A DNA stretch of 64,000 nt, taken from assembly GCA_037447655.1 (NCBI GenBank), contig JBBHKE010001271.1:1-64000 (forward strand), in the 5' to 3' direction. Source of the DNA: Zygnema cylindricum (taxonomy: Eukaryota; Streptophyta; Zygnematophyceae; Zygnematales; Zygnemataceae). Shown here in pieces: positions 11,200 through 21,397 of this stretch. Below the pieces are notes generated by a model. It had not been told where the DNA came from, ran no database searches, and saw only the letters and a program-made list of their open reading frames with translations. Positions within the stretch are counted from its first letter, which is position 1; every line of letters starts with the position of its first letter. A program made the translations under genes and the position numbers.

Positions 11200-12810
11200 T
11201 GAATATTACGTGTTGCAGCCACACTAATTCAGTTTGGGGTACATATTGTGTGTAGACGTAGGTATTGCCGTGTACGGTGATCGAAATGACACCGAGAATT
11301 CCGCGGGTAAGAATATATTCGCGTGAGCGACGACGTCCATACTCTAGTTTTCTGTTGCAAATTTCGGCGTGACGCGACGTAAGATTTGAAGATATTAACT
11401 ATGCGACGTATGATTTCGAAACGTTGGTGACGCGACGTACGGTTTTAAAACGTTGGTGACGCGATGTATGATTTCAGAACATTGGCGACGCGACGTGCGA
11501 TTCCGAAATGTTGAAGACGCACGCTGATTGGTTCTAGTTTAAGTCGTGAACCCATGCATGTTCACGCATTTCCATGTAGATAGGAAGGGTTTTAATTTGC
11601 AGATTGTGAATTTTGTAACGTAGGAATATGGTTCTTGTCGCTTATTGGCCAGGACCCAAAGTATGCGCAAATTGTACAGTGAAATAACCTCACGCAATTG
11701 GTTAGTTAGGAAGTGTCAAAAATTAGTACTTTGGCTATTTCGTTAGTACTTAGGCGATTCCGTTAAGTTTGTACTCTCATAATTTGAGAGTACAAGAATT
11801 GGTCGAAGAGGACTTATATTTTTATGTCTTTTTCATTTGTCTTTTTTCCTTAGTCAAATTGTCAGTGTTTTTGTGCAAGGCTTTTTCTGCTTTAGTTTGT
11901 TGAGCATGTAGTCTTTTCTTTTTCCTTATTATACTTTTCTTGTAAGCCCTACAATTTAATTCACTTGATTTCGGCTGGAGTCCGCATGGTTTCCCTTCAA
12001 CAACCTCTTTTAGTGTGGATTCTGTCGACTTTCCTAGGCTATATCTAGACCCTTGTGGATGCATTCTGTGAATTTGATTTGATTTGCCATTGTCTAATTT
12101 TTGTTGCCTTTGTTGGAGTGTGCTTGTGGTTTGTTAGAATCCGGTTATCTAGGATTCTCTACAACTTTTTATTGTTTGTTTTCTGTTGGTATTTTTTGCC
12201 ATTGGTTATTAGTGTGTCGGAATCTGGTTATCTTGGATTCTTTGCAGTTTTCTATCATTGCTTTCCACTATTTTCCTCTTGCAAGTTTTACGTATTTCCT
12301 TTCGTGTTATTTGTTCTCTTATTATTTTCTTTCTGGTGGTTTGCAGTTACAATTATCGGAATTCATTTATCTTGATTTTTTTACAGTTTGCTATTGGTTG
12401 CTTCCTTGATTTTTTGGTGTTTGTTTCTTTTTATTCAGATTCGTAGATCTAACTCCAGTAAGGAATACACCCAGATCGTGGAGCCTAGTGGCTACCCATT
12501 GGTTTAGTATTATTGTAAACTCAAATTTTCATTCTCCTCTCTCTTGTCGTGTGTTTAAAAAATCAAAAAAAAATTATATTTCATTTTCAGTTTTTTGTTG
12601 AAAAAACATAAAAAAAAAGTGTCTTTCATTTTCAGTTTTTGTTCTTAGTTTTGTCTTTTCCATTTTCAATCCAATTTACCTATCATTTTCAGTTTTGCTT
12701 CTCAGTTTTGTGTGAGAACAAAAATTTAAAGAAATAAAAATATAATAAACAATATTTACCGTATAAAATCTATCTTTCCATTTCTAAATTTTCTGTCACT
12801 TATTTTTAAT
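11200..12810 (+). repeat. Probable gypsy-type LTR / 5' leader
   Basis: Landmarks occur in the same order here and in 29757-31483: 'aagtcgtgaacccatg' (11543 / 30512), 'tattggcca' (11643 / 30616), a hairpin before 'acaagaatt' (11771-11793 / 30708-30728), 'ggtttccct.caa' (11988 / 30918), 'gagcctagtggctacc' (12481 / 31167) and 'ttctcagttttgtgtga' (12700 / 31377). The two copies are clearly related but quite diverged. They may be LTRs of different gypsy copies rather than one pair. The left boundary is not resolved. Confidence 0.55.
11374..11518 (+). repeat. Five tandem 29-bp CpG-rich units in the gypsy LTR
   Basis: Units start at 11374, 11403, 11432, 11461 and 11490, each close to 'gcgacgtatgatttcgaaac' followed by 'gttggtgac'. 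They lie in the presumed U3, where other LTR elements carry enhancer-like repeats. Confidence 0.85.
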
Positions 12811-13089
12811 CCATTTTCTTCCTTTTGATCCGGTTTTATCTTTCCATCAGTTTTAATCCTATTTCTTTTCCACTTGTAGTTTCTTTTTCAGTTTGCTATT
12901 GAAGAAAAATTATAAAAATTGATATATATCTAAAATCTATACAATTGGAATACTTTTATTTTGTTTTACTTTTATTTTATTTTTTCAATTTATTTCTTTA
13001 AGAGCTTTCCTCTAACCTTATCCTATTCTATTTTTTTGCTCCATATTCACACCTATAGTTCCTGACTATTTAGTTTTTTCTAGGTTGTC

Positions 13090-13235
13090 AAATTAGGGTT
13101 TTTTTGCAAATTTTAGGGGTTTTCTGCAGAAATTACGGTTTTTCTACAGAATTAGAGTTTCTATCAGAATTAGGGTTTCATGTAGAATTAAGGTTACTTT
13201 AGGCCTAAGGTTTACCGAATACCTAGGGTTTGGGC
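13090..13235 (+). repeat. Degenerate tandem of ~18-20-bp 'AATTAGGGTTT' units
   Basis: About six imperfect units read 'aattagggttt...tgcag'. The core resembles the plant telo-box (AAACCCTAA on the opposite strand). They precede the gypsy gag and probably belong to its 5' leader. Confidence 0.5.
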
Positions 13236-13710
13236 AGCCCATTTTCCCTAATCATAACTCACTTCCAAGTTTATTTGCGTTTCTCTTCTTTGTTCCCGTA
13301 TTTCTTTTCCTCTTCCTTTGGGTGTGGACATTTAGAAGGTGAGGGCCCACGCGGTCTAAAGAACACTTTGAGGAGACACCTTTTAGAGGAAGTTTTGGGA
13401 GTGGATTGTGGAGCGGATTCACACTTTGGCGCTTTGCAAAGCCCCAGCTGCGACGACTAACTACGATTCACCTTTGATAATCACCACATTATTAAAAGTC
13501 TTGTATAGGTATTACGATGCTCTGTGGACCCAAGAGCCTGTTAAAATAGCTGGTTCAACGTTTAGAGGGTTTGTGCATGGATTGAGTCTCATTAAACCAA
13601 ATTGTATTGAGCACCTGCATTTCTTAGCTTTCTTTTCTTGTAATCTTGCCGTGAGTGGCCTTGCGCTTTTAATGATTTTTTTGTGATTGCCTGGAGTGGA
13701 CGTTATTGCT

Positions 13711-13865
13711 TAGATCTGGCTATTGGTGGCCATGGATAGTTTTCTTCTGTGTGTGCTTGGATAACATTTTTTCTGCCTTTATAGATCTGGCCTTTCGGCC
13801 TTCCCCACTTGTTTCTAGGGGAGAGGGTTTCTGCAAATGGTTCTTAATAGATCTGGCCGTTGAGG
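13711..13865 (+). repeat. Three spaced 'TAGATCTGGC' repeats
   Basis: Copies begin at 13711, 13782 and 13848. Each is followed within a few bases by GGCC or a close variant, which can pair with the GGCC of the repeat (for example GGCCTTTCGGCC). They lie in the leader upstream of the gypsy gag. Confidence 0.45.
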
Positions 13866-13977
13866 CCTTGTTAAAGACTTAGTGGTTGATTGGCAAGTGA
13901 GTGGTGTGACCTGGCATTTGAAGCATATTGTATAGATTGATTTCGCTATCTGGTCGTCATTTGGGTTTATCCCTCTT

Positions 13978-14490
13978 ATGCCCAGCGATTGGGATAATCT
14001 CCATTATCTTATCGGAACTACCCGATCGTCGGCCTCGTTTAGGCCAACGGAATCAAGACCATCAGACTTACCTAGTCTTTTGGGGCATCTTTTCCGAGAT
14101 ATCTCGGGTCAAATTTCTCTTTCAATTCGATCATCTCTCACCTTCGGATCTTATTTTTCATCAGTTTCTTCCACACCTTTTGAGGAAGAATCTGACCACG
14201 ATTCGGATAATCTCCATTATCCTTTCGGAACAACTCAATCGTTGGCCTCGTTTAGGCCCACGGAATCAAGACCATTAGACTTACTTAGTCTTTTGGACCA
14301 TCCTTCTCGAGATATCTCAGGTCAAATTTCTCTTTTAGTTCGATAGTCACTCACCTCCGTATCTTCTTTTTCATCAGTTTCTTCCACACCTTTTGAGGAA
14401 AAAATTGACCACGATTCCCTTAGCGAGGCGGAATCCAATTCAATATTTGGTTTCCGCAAATTACAAATTCATTATTAGCCCCATCCATCC
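13978..14490 (+). pseudogene. N-terminal part of a gypsy-type Gag with an in-frame duplication
   Basis: An open frame from 13978 to 14346 and, past a stop, to about 14490 encodes a Ser-rich protein. It contains two tandem copies of a 71-residue unit (starting DNLHY..GTT and ending FEEESDHDS or FEEKIDHDS). The frame is cut at 14528 by copia element B1. Gag-like sequence resumes at 27384 after B1, and the two ends carry the GGGGT/AGGGT duplication. The Gag assignment rests on this continuity with a downstream zinc-knuckle protein. The N-terminal part itself has no motif I recognise. Confidence 0.5.
13993..14418 (+). repeat. 213-bp tandem direct duplication (2 units)
   Basis: The anchor 'gataatctccattatc' occurs at 13993 and 14206. 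The period is 213 bp, exactly 71 codons. The units stay alignable end to end with scattered substitutions, and one gained a stop codon at 14344-14346. Confidence 0.85.
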
Positions 14491-14528
14491 TATTAGTGGA
14501 CTTAGCTTCCACATCTGAATGAGGGGGT

Positions 14529-15544
14529 TGCAATTCTGTGCCCTCCATTGGACTACACAATTCAAGAAGCCTCTAGATAGTTATTAGCTAACCCACTTTC
14601 AATGGTAGCCACTCCTACCCAAACAGACAATCTAACTGCACCCCTGTGCAGCGTGGACTCCCCTGAGTCCATAGGAAAAAGAATCTCTGATAACGCCCAA
14701 CCAAGCGATAAGTTATGAGGCTGTAAAAATGCCAATTTGTACAAACTCTCAAAGAAAGAGGTGACTACCTACCAATATTTTCTAAGTTTTGATTCCCTCA
14801 AATAACTCTTATCTACTAAATGACGGACCCATCACAAAAGTGTATCGTACCAAAAAGTTCTACTGCCGGTGTACCTTTTGTACAACCTATGTACGACAAG
14901 GTTATTAAGCGGACGCGTGTCCATTTTTCACAAGTCCGTACGTTCCTCGGAATTCCCGCGACCGAATGTTATCTCTCCACGTGGCGCCAGGTCATGAAAC
15001 GTCACTAAATGCCAAAGTGACCATTCCGGGATCATGGCGATGATGTGCGCCGTCGGATATGAACCAAAATGCAATCTCAACCGTCATAAATACTTGTGTG
15101 ATATTCGTTTCGCTGTCGAAACAAAATGCGTGGTATCTGTTTCAAAATAGTATCGTACTTCGTACTTTTACAAAACTTTATCTATGCATGCCGTATACAA
15201 TTTCAATGAAATGAATTCGTTCACTCCTAAATAAATATATATCTATCATACCCTATAGCATTTAGCATTGGTCTTAGTCTAAAAGGATAAAGTTGACAGT
15301 TACAGGCTAACTTGACGGACGGCAAATACCGGGATCAAGTCCCAGGTCCACCAGCTCTCTTTCTAGTAACCTACTAAAAATAATTGCTTGTTGAACTAAG
15401 GCAGCCATCTCTATCTTTCAGTGACTACAACAAGTATGTGGGCTAGAGAGAGGAGGTGGAGGTAGGCTGTCCGTACTTTTCTTTTCCTTTTATACTAACT
15501 TATTTATACCTAGAAAATACTATTGAAATTTATTAATTTCAACA
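14529..15544 (-). repeat. 3' LTR of B1
   Basis: About 1.02 kb, ends TGCAATTCTGTG / ...AATTTCAACA. It shows perfect hairpins CTGCAC-CCCT-GTGCAG (14636-14651) and GGACTC-CCCT-GAGTCC (14655-14670), and a U3 stem-loop around 15311-15352 with core GGGATCAAGTCCC. Confidence 0.85.
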
Positions 15545-15559
15545 CTCCCCTTATTTTCT

Positions 15560-18500
15560 AGTCTAATTTTAACTTCAGTTTTAGTCCACATTTTTCTCTG
15601 CAATATTTCAATTTAGGAGAGGGCATTGGTTTTGTCATCATATCAGCCACCATTTCCTCATCAGATTTATATACAAGATTCACAATCTTATTCTCAACTT
15701 TTTCCCTCACAAAACTCAATCTTATGTCCATATGCTTAGCTTTGAAAAGATGTTTGGATTACCTGCAATTGTAATGGCAGGTTTATTATCACAAAACACT
15801 TCATGCACTCCCTCCTTCATATACCCCAATTCTTGCAACAAAAACTTGACCAACATCAATTCTTTCACAGCAGAACAAGAGGCCATGTACTCAGCCTCCA
15901 TAGAAGACTGAGCTACCACCTTTTGTTGCTTACTGCTCCAACAACAAGCACCTTCCCCCACATACAATACATACCCCGAAGTGATCATCTCATAGGTGCG
16001 TCCCCATAACTGGCATCACTCTAAGTAGTGATGTCAGTGTGCTCCCCTCCCAAATGCAATCATAACTCTCTGGATCCCACCAAATATCTCATGACTCTCT
16101 TAGCTGCCTCCCAGTCTCTCTTCTTAGGATCATTAAGACTCTTACTGAGTACTCCAACTGCTGCCGATATGTCCGGCATGGTACAGTTCATAAAATATAT
16201 GAAGCTTCCTACGACCTGTCTATAAGGGATAGACTTCATAAACTCCCTTTTCTCTAGACTCATCTGATCGTCTAAGATCATCACTCCTCCCTCTACACTC
16301 CCATCACTTACTTTTTTCAAGTCTATGGGAGTGGTACAACTGTTAGCCTTTTCCATTTGGAATTTCTCAAGCATATTACATATTGCTTCTTTCTGAGTAA
16401 GCCTGATAATATTTTTCCCCCTATCTCTCTCCATTTGGATCCCCAAAATGTATCTTGCTTCACCTAAATCCTTCATATCAAATCTGCTTTTAAGTTATTT
16501 CTTTAACCTATTAATCTTTTCCCAAGATTTTCTCAACACTAGCAGATCATCCATAAAAATTGCAATAAAAATGACACCATTCTCATCTTCAAACATATAG
16601 ATAGAATGGTCAAAGCTGATCCGAATATATCCCAGACCAATGAGAAACTCATCTAGTTTCGTGTTCTACTGTCGGGGAGCCTGCTTAAGTCCATACAAAG
16701 ACTTTATGAGCCTGCAGACTTTGCTCTCTTCCCCATTTTCCACGAATCCCTCTAGTTGCCGCATGAAGATTTCTTCCTCTAACTCACCATTGAGAAATGC
16801 GGTTTTAGTGTCCATCTGATGAATATCCATGTCTTTCGCTGCTGCTAGACTGAGGAGAATCCTTACTGATGGGAACCGAACAACTGGAGCAAAAGTCTCC
16901 TTATAGTTAATCCCTTCCTTTTGGGTGAACCCATTTGCTGCCAAACGAGCCTTATATCTCTCAATAGTATTATCTGGGTTTAGTTCTAGTTTAAACACCC
17001 ATTTACAGCCGATAGGTTTTCTGTCAAGAGGACAGTCCGCTAGTTCCCAAGTATTTGCTTCCATGATAGAGGCCATCTCATCATTTATGGCTCTACTCCA
17101 TTTGTCTTTCTCCGGACCGTTTACTGTCTCCGAGTATAACTAAGGCTCATCTGGGTGAGATAGCTACCTTGTGAGCCGCATGTTTTTCCTCAATCATTTT
17201 GTTGCTTCTTCTCCCACCCTCAAACTCCGAAGCTGAGATGGAGGGAAGTCTTGGATTTCTCTTTACTGTCTTATCGACTCCCTTATCCATGGAAGCCGGT
17301 TTCGGTCCCTCCTCTTCTCTCTCCTCGAAGTCCATAGGAATATGTGACGTTTGTGGTGGATTACCTGTGTCTTAGATCTCCTCTGAATTTGCAATCCGTG
17401 TTTCACTCATGTCCCTTTCAGGAAGGATGGAGTCCTCCTCATTTTCAGACTCAAATCTGATTCTTATCTTTTTGGTATATTTAAAAGTGTCAAATGATTT
17501 CCCTTCATCCATGACAACCGAATGTTTGACCACAATGATATCTCTCTTTGCTAAGTCATAGACTCTATATCCGTTGACATCCTCATCATATCCTACGAAG
17601 TATCCGGGTTTTCCCTTAGCATCTAGTTTATAGCTTTTCTTATCCGATTCATGACTGTAAACTTGGCTACCAAATACTTTAAGGTGAGAGATATCTGGTT
17701 TCCCTCCCACCCATCTGTCATAAGGTGTCATTCCTTTTACAGTTGAGGTAAGGACTCTATTCTTAATGTTGTTCACACAATTCATGGCCTTTGCTCAAAA
17801 TCTCTTTCTTATTTTTCTTGTCGGCCAACATATTGCTTGCACTATCTCCTAGTGTTCGGCTCAACCTCTCAGCTATCCCATTTTGTTGCGGATTATATGG
17901 TACGGTTTTTTGGTGTTGAACTCCCTTGTCTCTCAAATTCCTCAAATTGGTTATTGGTATATTCTCCCCCATTATCACTCATTATCCTCTTAATGGGGGT
18001 TCCATGCAACTTTTCACTCCAATCCTTATATTCTTTGAAGTAAGTTGATGTTTCAGACTTTGTTTTTAGAAAGTAGACTCTAGAGTATCTAGACCAATCA
18101 GCGGTTATTGTCAACATAAACCTCTTTCCTCCAACCGAAGGCACTTTTGCAGGTCCCCAGATATCTGTGTGGAATAGATCTAGTACCTTCTCACCTCTAT
18201 ATGTGGTGGCTTTGGGAAAGGGAAGTCTGTGAGCCTTACCTTGAGCATAGCCACTACAATCATTCATCATTTCATTATCCTCAAACTGAATGCCTTCTAC
18301 TACCCCAAGCTTTTTCATTTCCCTCAACCTATCAAAATGCACATGCCTTGATCGTTTATGCCAAATCATTGGCTGAGGAACACCAACATAGTAAGCATTC
18401 TTCTTTTCATTTTTCAGGTTAAGCCTAAACATTCCTTGACTACCCTTATCTGCCGTGAAGTAAACTTCATCCCCATACTTAGTTGTAAAGACTCCCTTTC

Positions 18501-19820
18501 TAGTGAAGGTATCAAACTCTTTGTCATTTAACACAAACGTAGAGATAAGATTTTTACTCAGCTGATGAATGTAGAGTACATATGAAAATGTGAGTATAGG
18601 AGTATTTCCCTCCACTAAGACTTTCAGATCTACTGATCCCACTAGATCTGTAATAACCACTCCTTTCCCCATACTCTATTTTTATAGTATGGATTTTCCT
18701 TAGATTAGTGAAGAGGTCCTTGTCACGTCACATATGCATGGATGCACCTGAGTCGATGATCCATCTTTCTTGTGGAGCTTCCCGAATTACTCGAAGGGCA
18801 CACTTATGTCTCTGAGGGATCTCCTTCTCCTCCAGACTCTCGTCAAGTAGAAGCTCCCCATCCTCCTTAGAGGACTTGTCCTCTGTCTCTCCTGTCACTT
18901 TTGTGACCAAAAGTGCCTTTTTCTTTCCTCTTGAAATCCTCCTCCATGGTTCTCTTAGAGCCTCAGCTCTGATAGCTTCACACAATCCGCGATGAAGTGT
19001 CTCGGCTTTTTGCAAAAATGACATAGGCCCTTTGGGGGCCTCGGTCCTCTACGCTAAACTCTTTCTCCTTTGAATGGTTTTTGGGGTCCGATTTCCACCC
19101 GTCCCCTCCGGCGGCTAGAGCTTGAACGCTCTTTCTTCCTCTCCTGATTTCAATCGTGTTCTCTTACACAAGTATCATGCGGACCAATGTATTCCACTTC
19201 CATGAACTATCAGTCATTTCCTGTACTCTGTACTCTATATTCTCATACTCATCGGGTAACTTCATGATAAGAGTGTTAACCTTCATCTTCATTGTACTTG
19301 TCCATCCGGCACTCTCCATCTCCATATACAAATAAGAAAGATCATTACAGTAGTCTAACATCTTTCCCCCTTTGTAAGTATTACTTCCTAACTTTTGCTT
19401 TGCCAACTGGAGCTCCTGAATTGTACCAGCTCTATAGATCTCTATCAAACTCACCCATAACTCCTCGGCCTTATAAACGTGAAGGTAAGATGTTGCCAAA
19501 GCTTGTGTGAGGTGTCTCAAAATGAAGTTCTTGGCAGCCATGTTGGTGTCTTCCCACATTTGAGTATCGGTCTCCACGGTCTTCACAATCGCCGCTACGA
19601 GTGTCTTGGGAATAGGAGCAATAAGAGTAAGAGGTGCCTCCTTTTCTTTCCCCTTTTTGGATACACTGCTTTCCCCATCATCTGCCTCCTCAGCTGCAGC
19701 AGATGTTGCAACAGAAAACCTTATTCCACCAAATCCTGGTGGTGTTCATTGAGGTGGACGTTTCACTTGTCCACTAACAATACCCATGTATCGTTTTTCA
19801 CACAAAGCTCCTGTCATCAT
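15560..19820 (-). pseudogene. copia Gag-Pol polyprotein remnant (B1)
   Basis: In coding order: Gag near 19820 (start analogous to A1), Gag body at 19164-19586 (MLDYCNDLSYLYMEMESAG, KLPDEYENIEYRVQ), and a zinc-knuckle region at about 19005-19025 in a broken frame. The protease motif IDSGASMHM ends the ORF at 18728. A long frame at 17893-18672 covers protease-integrase, with HFDRLREMKK, SGYAQGKAHRLPF, HTDIWGP and SDNGGEYTNNQF. One Cys of the integrase zinc site appears changed (CSGYAQG, family CSGCAQG). Next come the linker (17372-17785) and RT (16666-17076: KPIGCKWVFKLELNPDN; then VHQMD-type HQMDTKTAFLNGELEEE). The RT end is at 16060-16476 and RNase H at 15722-15988 (AEYMASCSAVKELM, CDNKPAIT). 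At least seven frame breaks. Non-functional. Confidence 0.88.
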
Positions 19821-19868
19821 GGCTTCCCAATAGATAAACCCTTTTCCATTGAAGATGGGTACCCTAGA

Positions 19869-19884
19869 GGGTGGGCCCATAACC
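19869..19884 (-). promoter_or_regulatory. Primer binding site, tRNA-iMet internal fragment (B1)
   Basis: GGGTGGGCCCATAACC abuts the 5' LTR. The minus strand (GGTTATGGGCCCACCC) is complementary to the anticodon arm of initiator tRNA-Met, as in A1. Confidence 0.75.
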
Positions 19885-20292
19885 TGCAATTCTGTGTCCT
19901 CCATTGGACTACACAATTCAAGAAGCCTCTAGATAATTATTAGCTAACCCACTTTCAATGGCAGCCACTGCTACCCAAGCACACAAGCAGACAATCTGAC
20001 TTCACCCTTGTGCAGCTTGGACTCCCCTGAGTCTGTAGGAAAAAGAATCTCGGAAAACGCCCAACCAAACGATAAGTTATGAGGCACTAAAAATGCCAAT
20101 TTGTACAAACTCTCAAAGAGAGAGGTGACTGCCTACCAAAATTTTCTAAGTTCAGATTTTCTCAAATAACTCCTATTTACTGAAGTACGGACCAATCACA
20201 ATATTGTACAGTACCAAAAGGTACTACTGCTGGTGTACCTTTTGTACAGCCTATGTACGACAAGGTTATTAAGCTGACGCGTGTCCACTTTT
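19885..20292 (-). repeat. 5' LTR of B1, inner part (interrupted by A1)
   Basis: It starts TGCAATTCTGTGTCC and is nearly the same as 14529-14940. It stops at the A1 insertion. CTTTT at 20288-20292 is the duplicated target. Confidence 0.85.
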
Positions 20293-21334
20293 TGTAGAAA
20301 CTAATGGATTTATTAGTATTTTCTAGGTCTAAATAGAAATATAGAAAGAAGCCGAGGCAGTCTACCTCTAACTTCTCTCTCCAACTCTCAAACTTGTCGC
20401 AGTCAATGAGAAATTGGAGAGGAAGCTAGAGCCATGGCTACCTTGGCTATCCTGAGGTTTACGGGAATTTTATGTTGGGGTTTATTTATTTATTTAAAAG
20501 GTATGTGCCGGCCGCAGGATTTGATCCTTGTACCTACCGGCCGGCAGACAGGAAGTAGCCGGTAGCCTTAGCCATTAAGTCTAAGATTAGTGTTAGGTAC
20601 TATATAGTTCGATAATTTTTTAAATATGTATACGTACGATAATTCATTTAACTGTTACGGATTACGGGATACATAGATCCGGTACGGATGACGGTACGGA
20701 TTACGAATCAATACCGCGCATTTGTTTCGAAAGTGAAATAAATACCGCGCATGTATTTATTACGGCTACGATTAAATCTGAATTTAATCGGACGGCCGGG
20801 ATTAGCGCCGAGATCGCGGAGGAAGATTTCGGCGGTTTGTGGCCATCGCCACATCGGATGACGCGTGGCGAAATTCCGTTGGATTGTAGAATCTCCGGAG
20901 ATTATGGCACCGAATCCGGATTTGACATGTGTCGACATTTAGGCCATGTCGTACAATGTCCGTACCGAAAGTACACCGACGGCTGTACTTTTGCGTACGA
21001 AACTCAATTCTGATTGGTTCCGTACATCAGTAGATATAGTCTGTGAGAGAGATAGGACTTAGAAAAATTAGGAGATAGGACCCTCTCTCCCAGAGAGCTT
21101 CTGTACAAAAGGTCAACTTTGACCCTCCATAACTTACTGCTCAGGGGAGCAAATTCAGAGATTATTTTTGCTATTGACTCAGGGGAGTCTTGCCTTCACA
21201 GAGGTGCAGGTGGTCAGAGTTTTTGTCTGCCAGGGTGGTAGTTTTTTTTGCTGAAACACAAAGGGGTCAGGATTATCCTAGAGGCTTCTTGGAAGCTGTC
21301 CACTCTGAGGACTTATGGAGGTCTCAGAGTTTCA
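20293..21334 (+). repeat. 5' LTR of A1
   Basis: TGTAGAAACTAATGG...CTCAGAGTTTCA, 1042 bp. Visible structure: a U3 stem-loop at about 20510-20555 (TGCCGGC...GCCGGCA with core GGATTTGATCC); a TATATAG candidate at about 20592; hairpins GCTC-AGGG-GAGC (21139-21150), GACTC-AGGG-GAGTC (21176-21189), CCTTCAC-AGAG-GTGCAGG (21193-21210, one mismatch) and ACTCTGAG...CTCAGAGT (21302-21309/21323-21330) just before the primer site. Confidence 0.93.
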
Positions 21335-21350
21335 GGTTATGGGCCCACCC
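21335..21350 (+). promoter_or_regulatory. Primer binding site complementary to internal tRNA-iMet (half-tRNA priming)
   Basis: GGTTATGGGCCCACCC follows the LTR CA end directly. Its reverse complement holds GGTGGGCCCATAACC, which is the anticodon stem-loop region (about nt 26-40) of plant initiator tRNA-Met as I recall it. The usual 3'-end primer motif TGGTATCAGAGC is absent. Drosophila copia, Ty5 and Volvox Osser are known to prime from such a cleaved tRNA-iMet half. Confidence 0.82.
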
Positions 21351-21397
21351 TCTAGGTACCAATCTTTAATGGAACTGGATTCATATACTGGGAAAGT

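Noticed and set aside
12055-12446. Hydrophobic open frames of about 60-106 codons suggesting a membrane protein
   Set aside because: Three overlapping frames are open because the plus strand is very T-rich. The region aligns by landmarks with the gypsy LTR/leader at 29757-31483.
20708-20938. 76-codon ORF present in both A1 LTRs (also 26101-26331) as an LTR-encoded protein
   Set aside because: It is found because the two LTRs are near-identical. It is not kept open in the other LTR copies, and the region shows structure rather than coding conservation.
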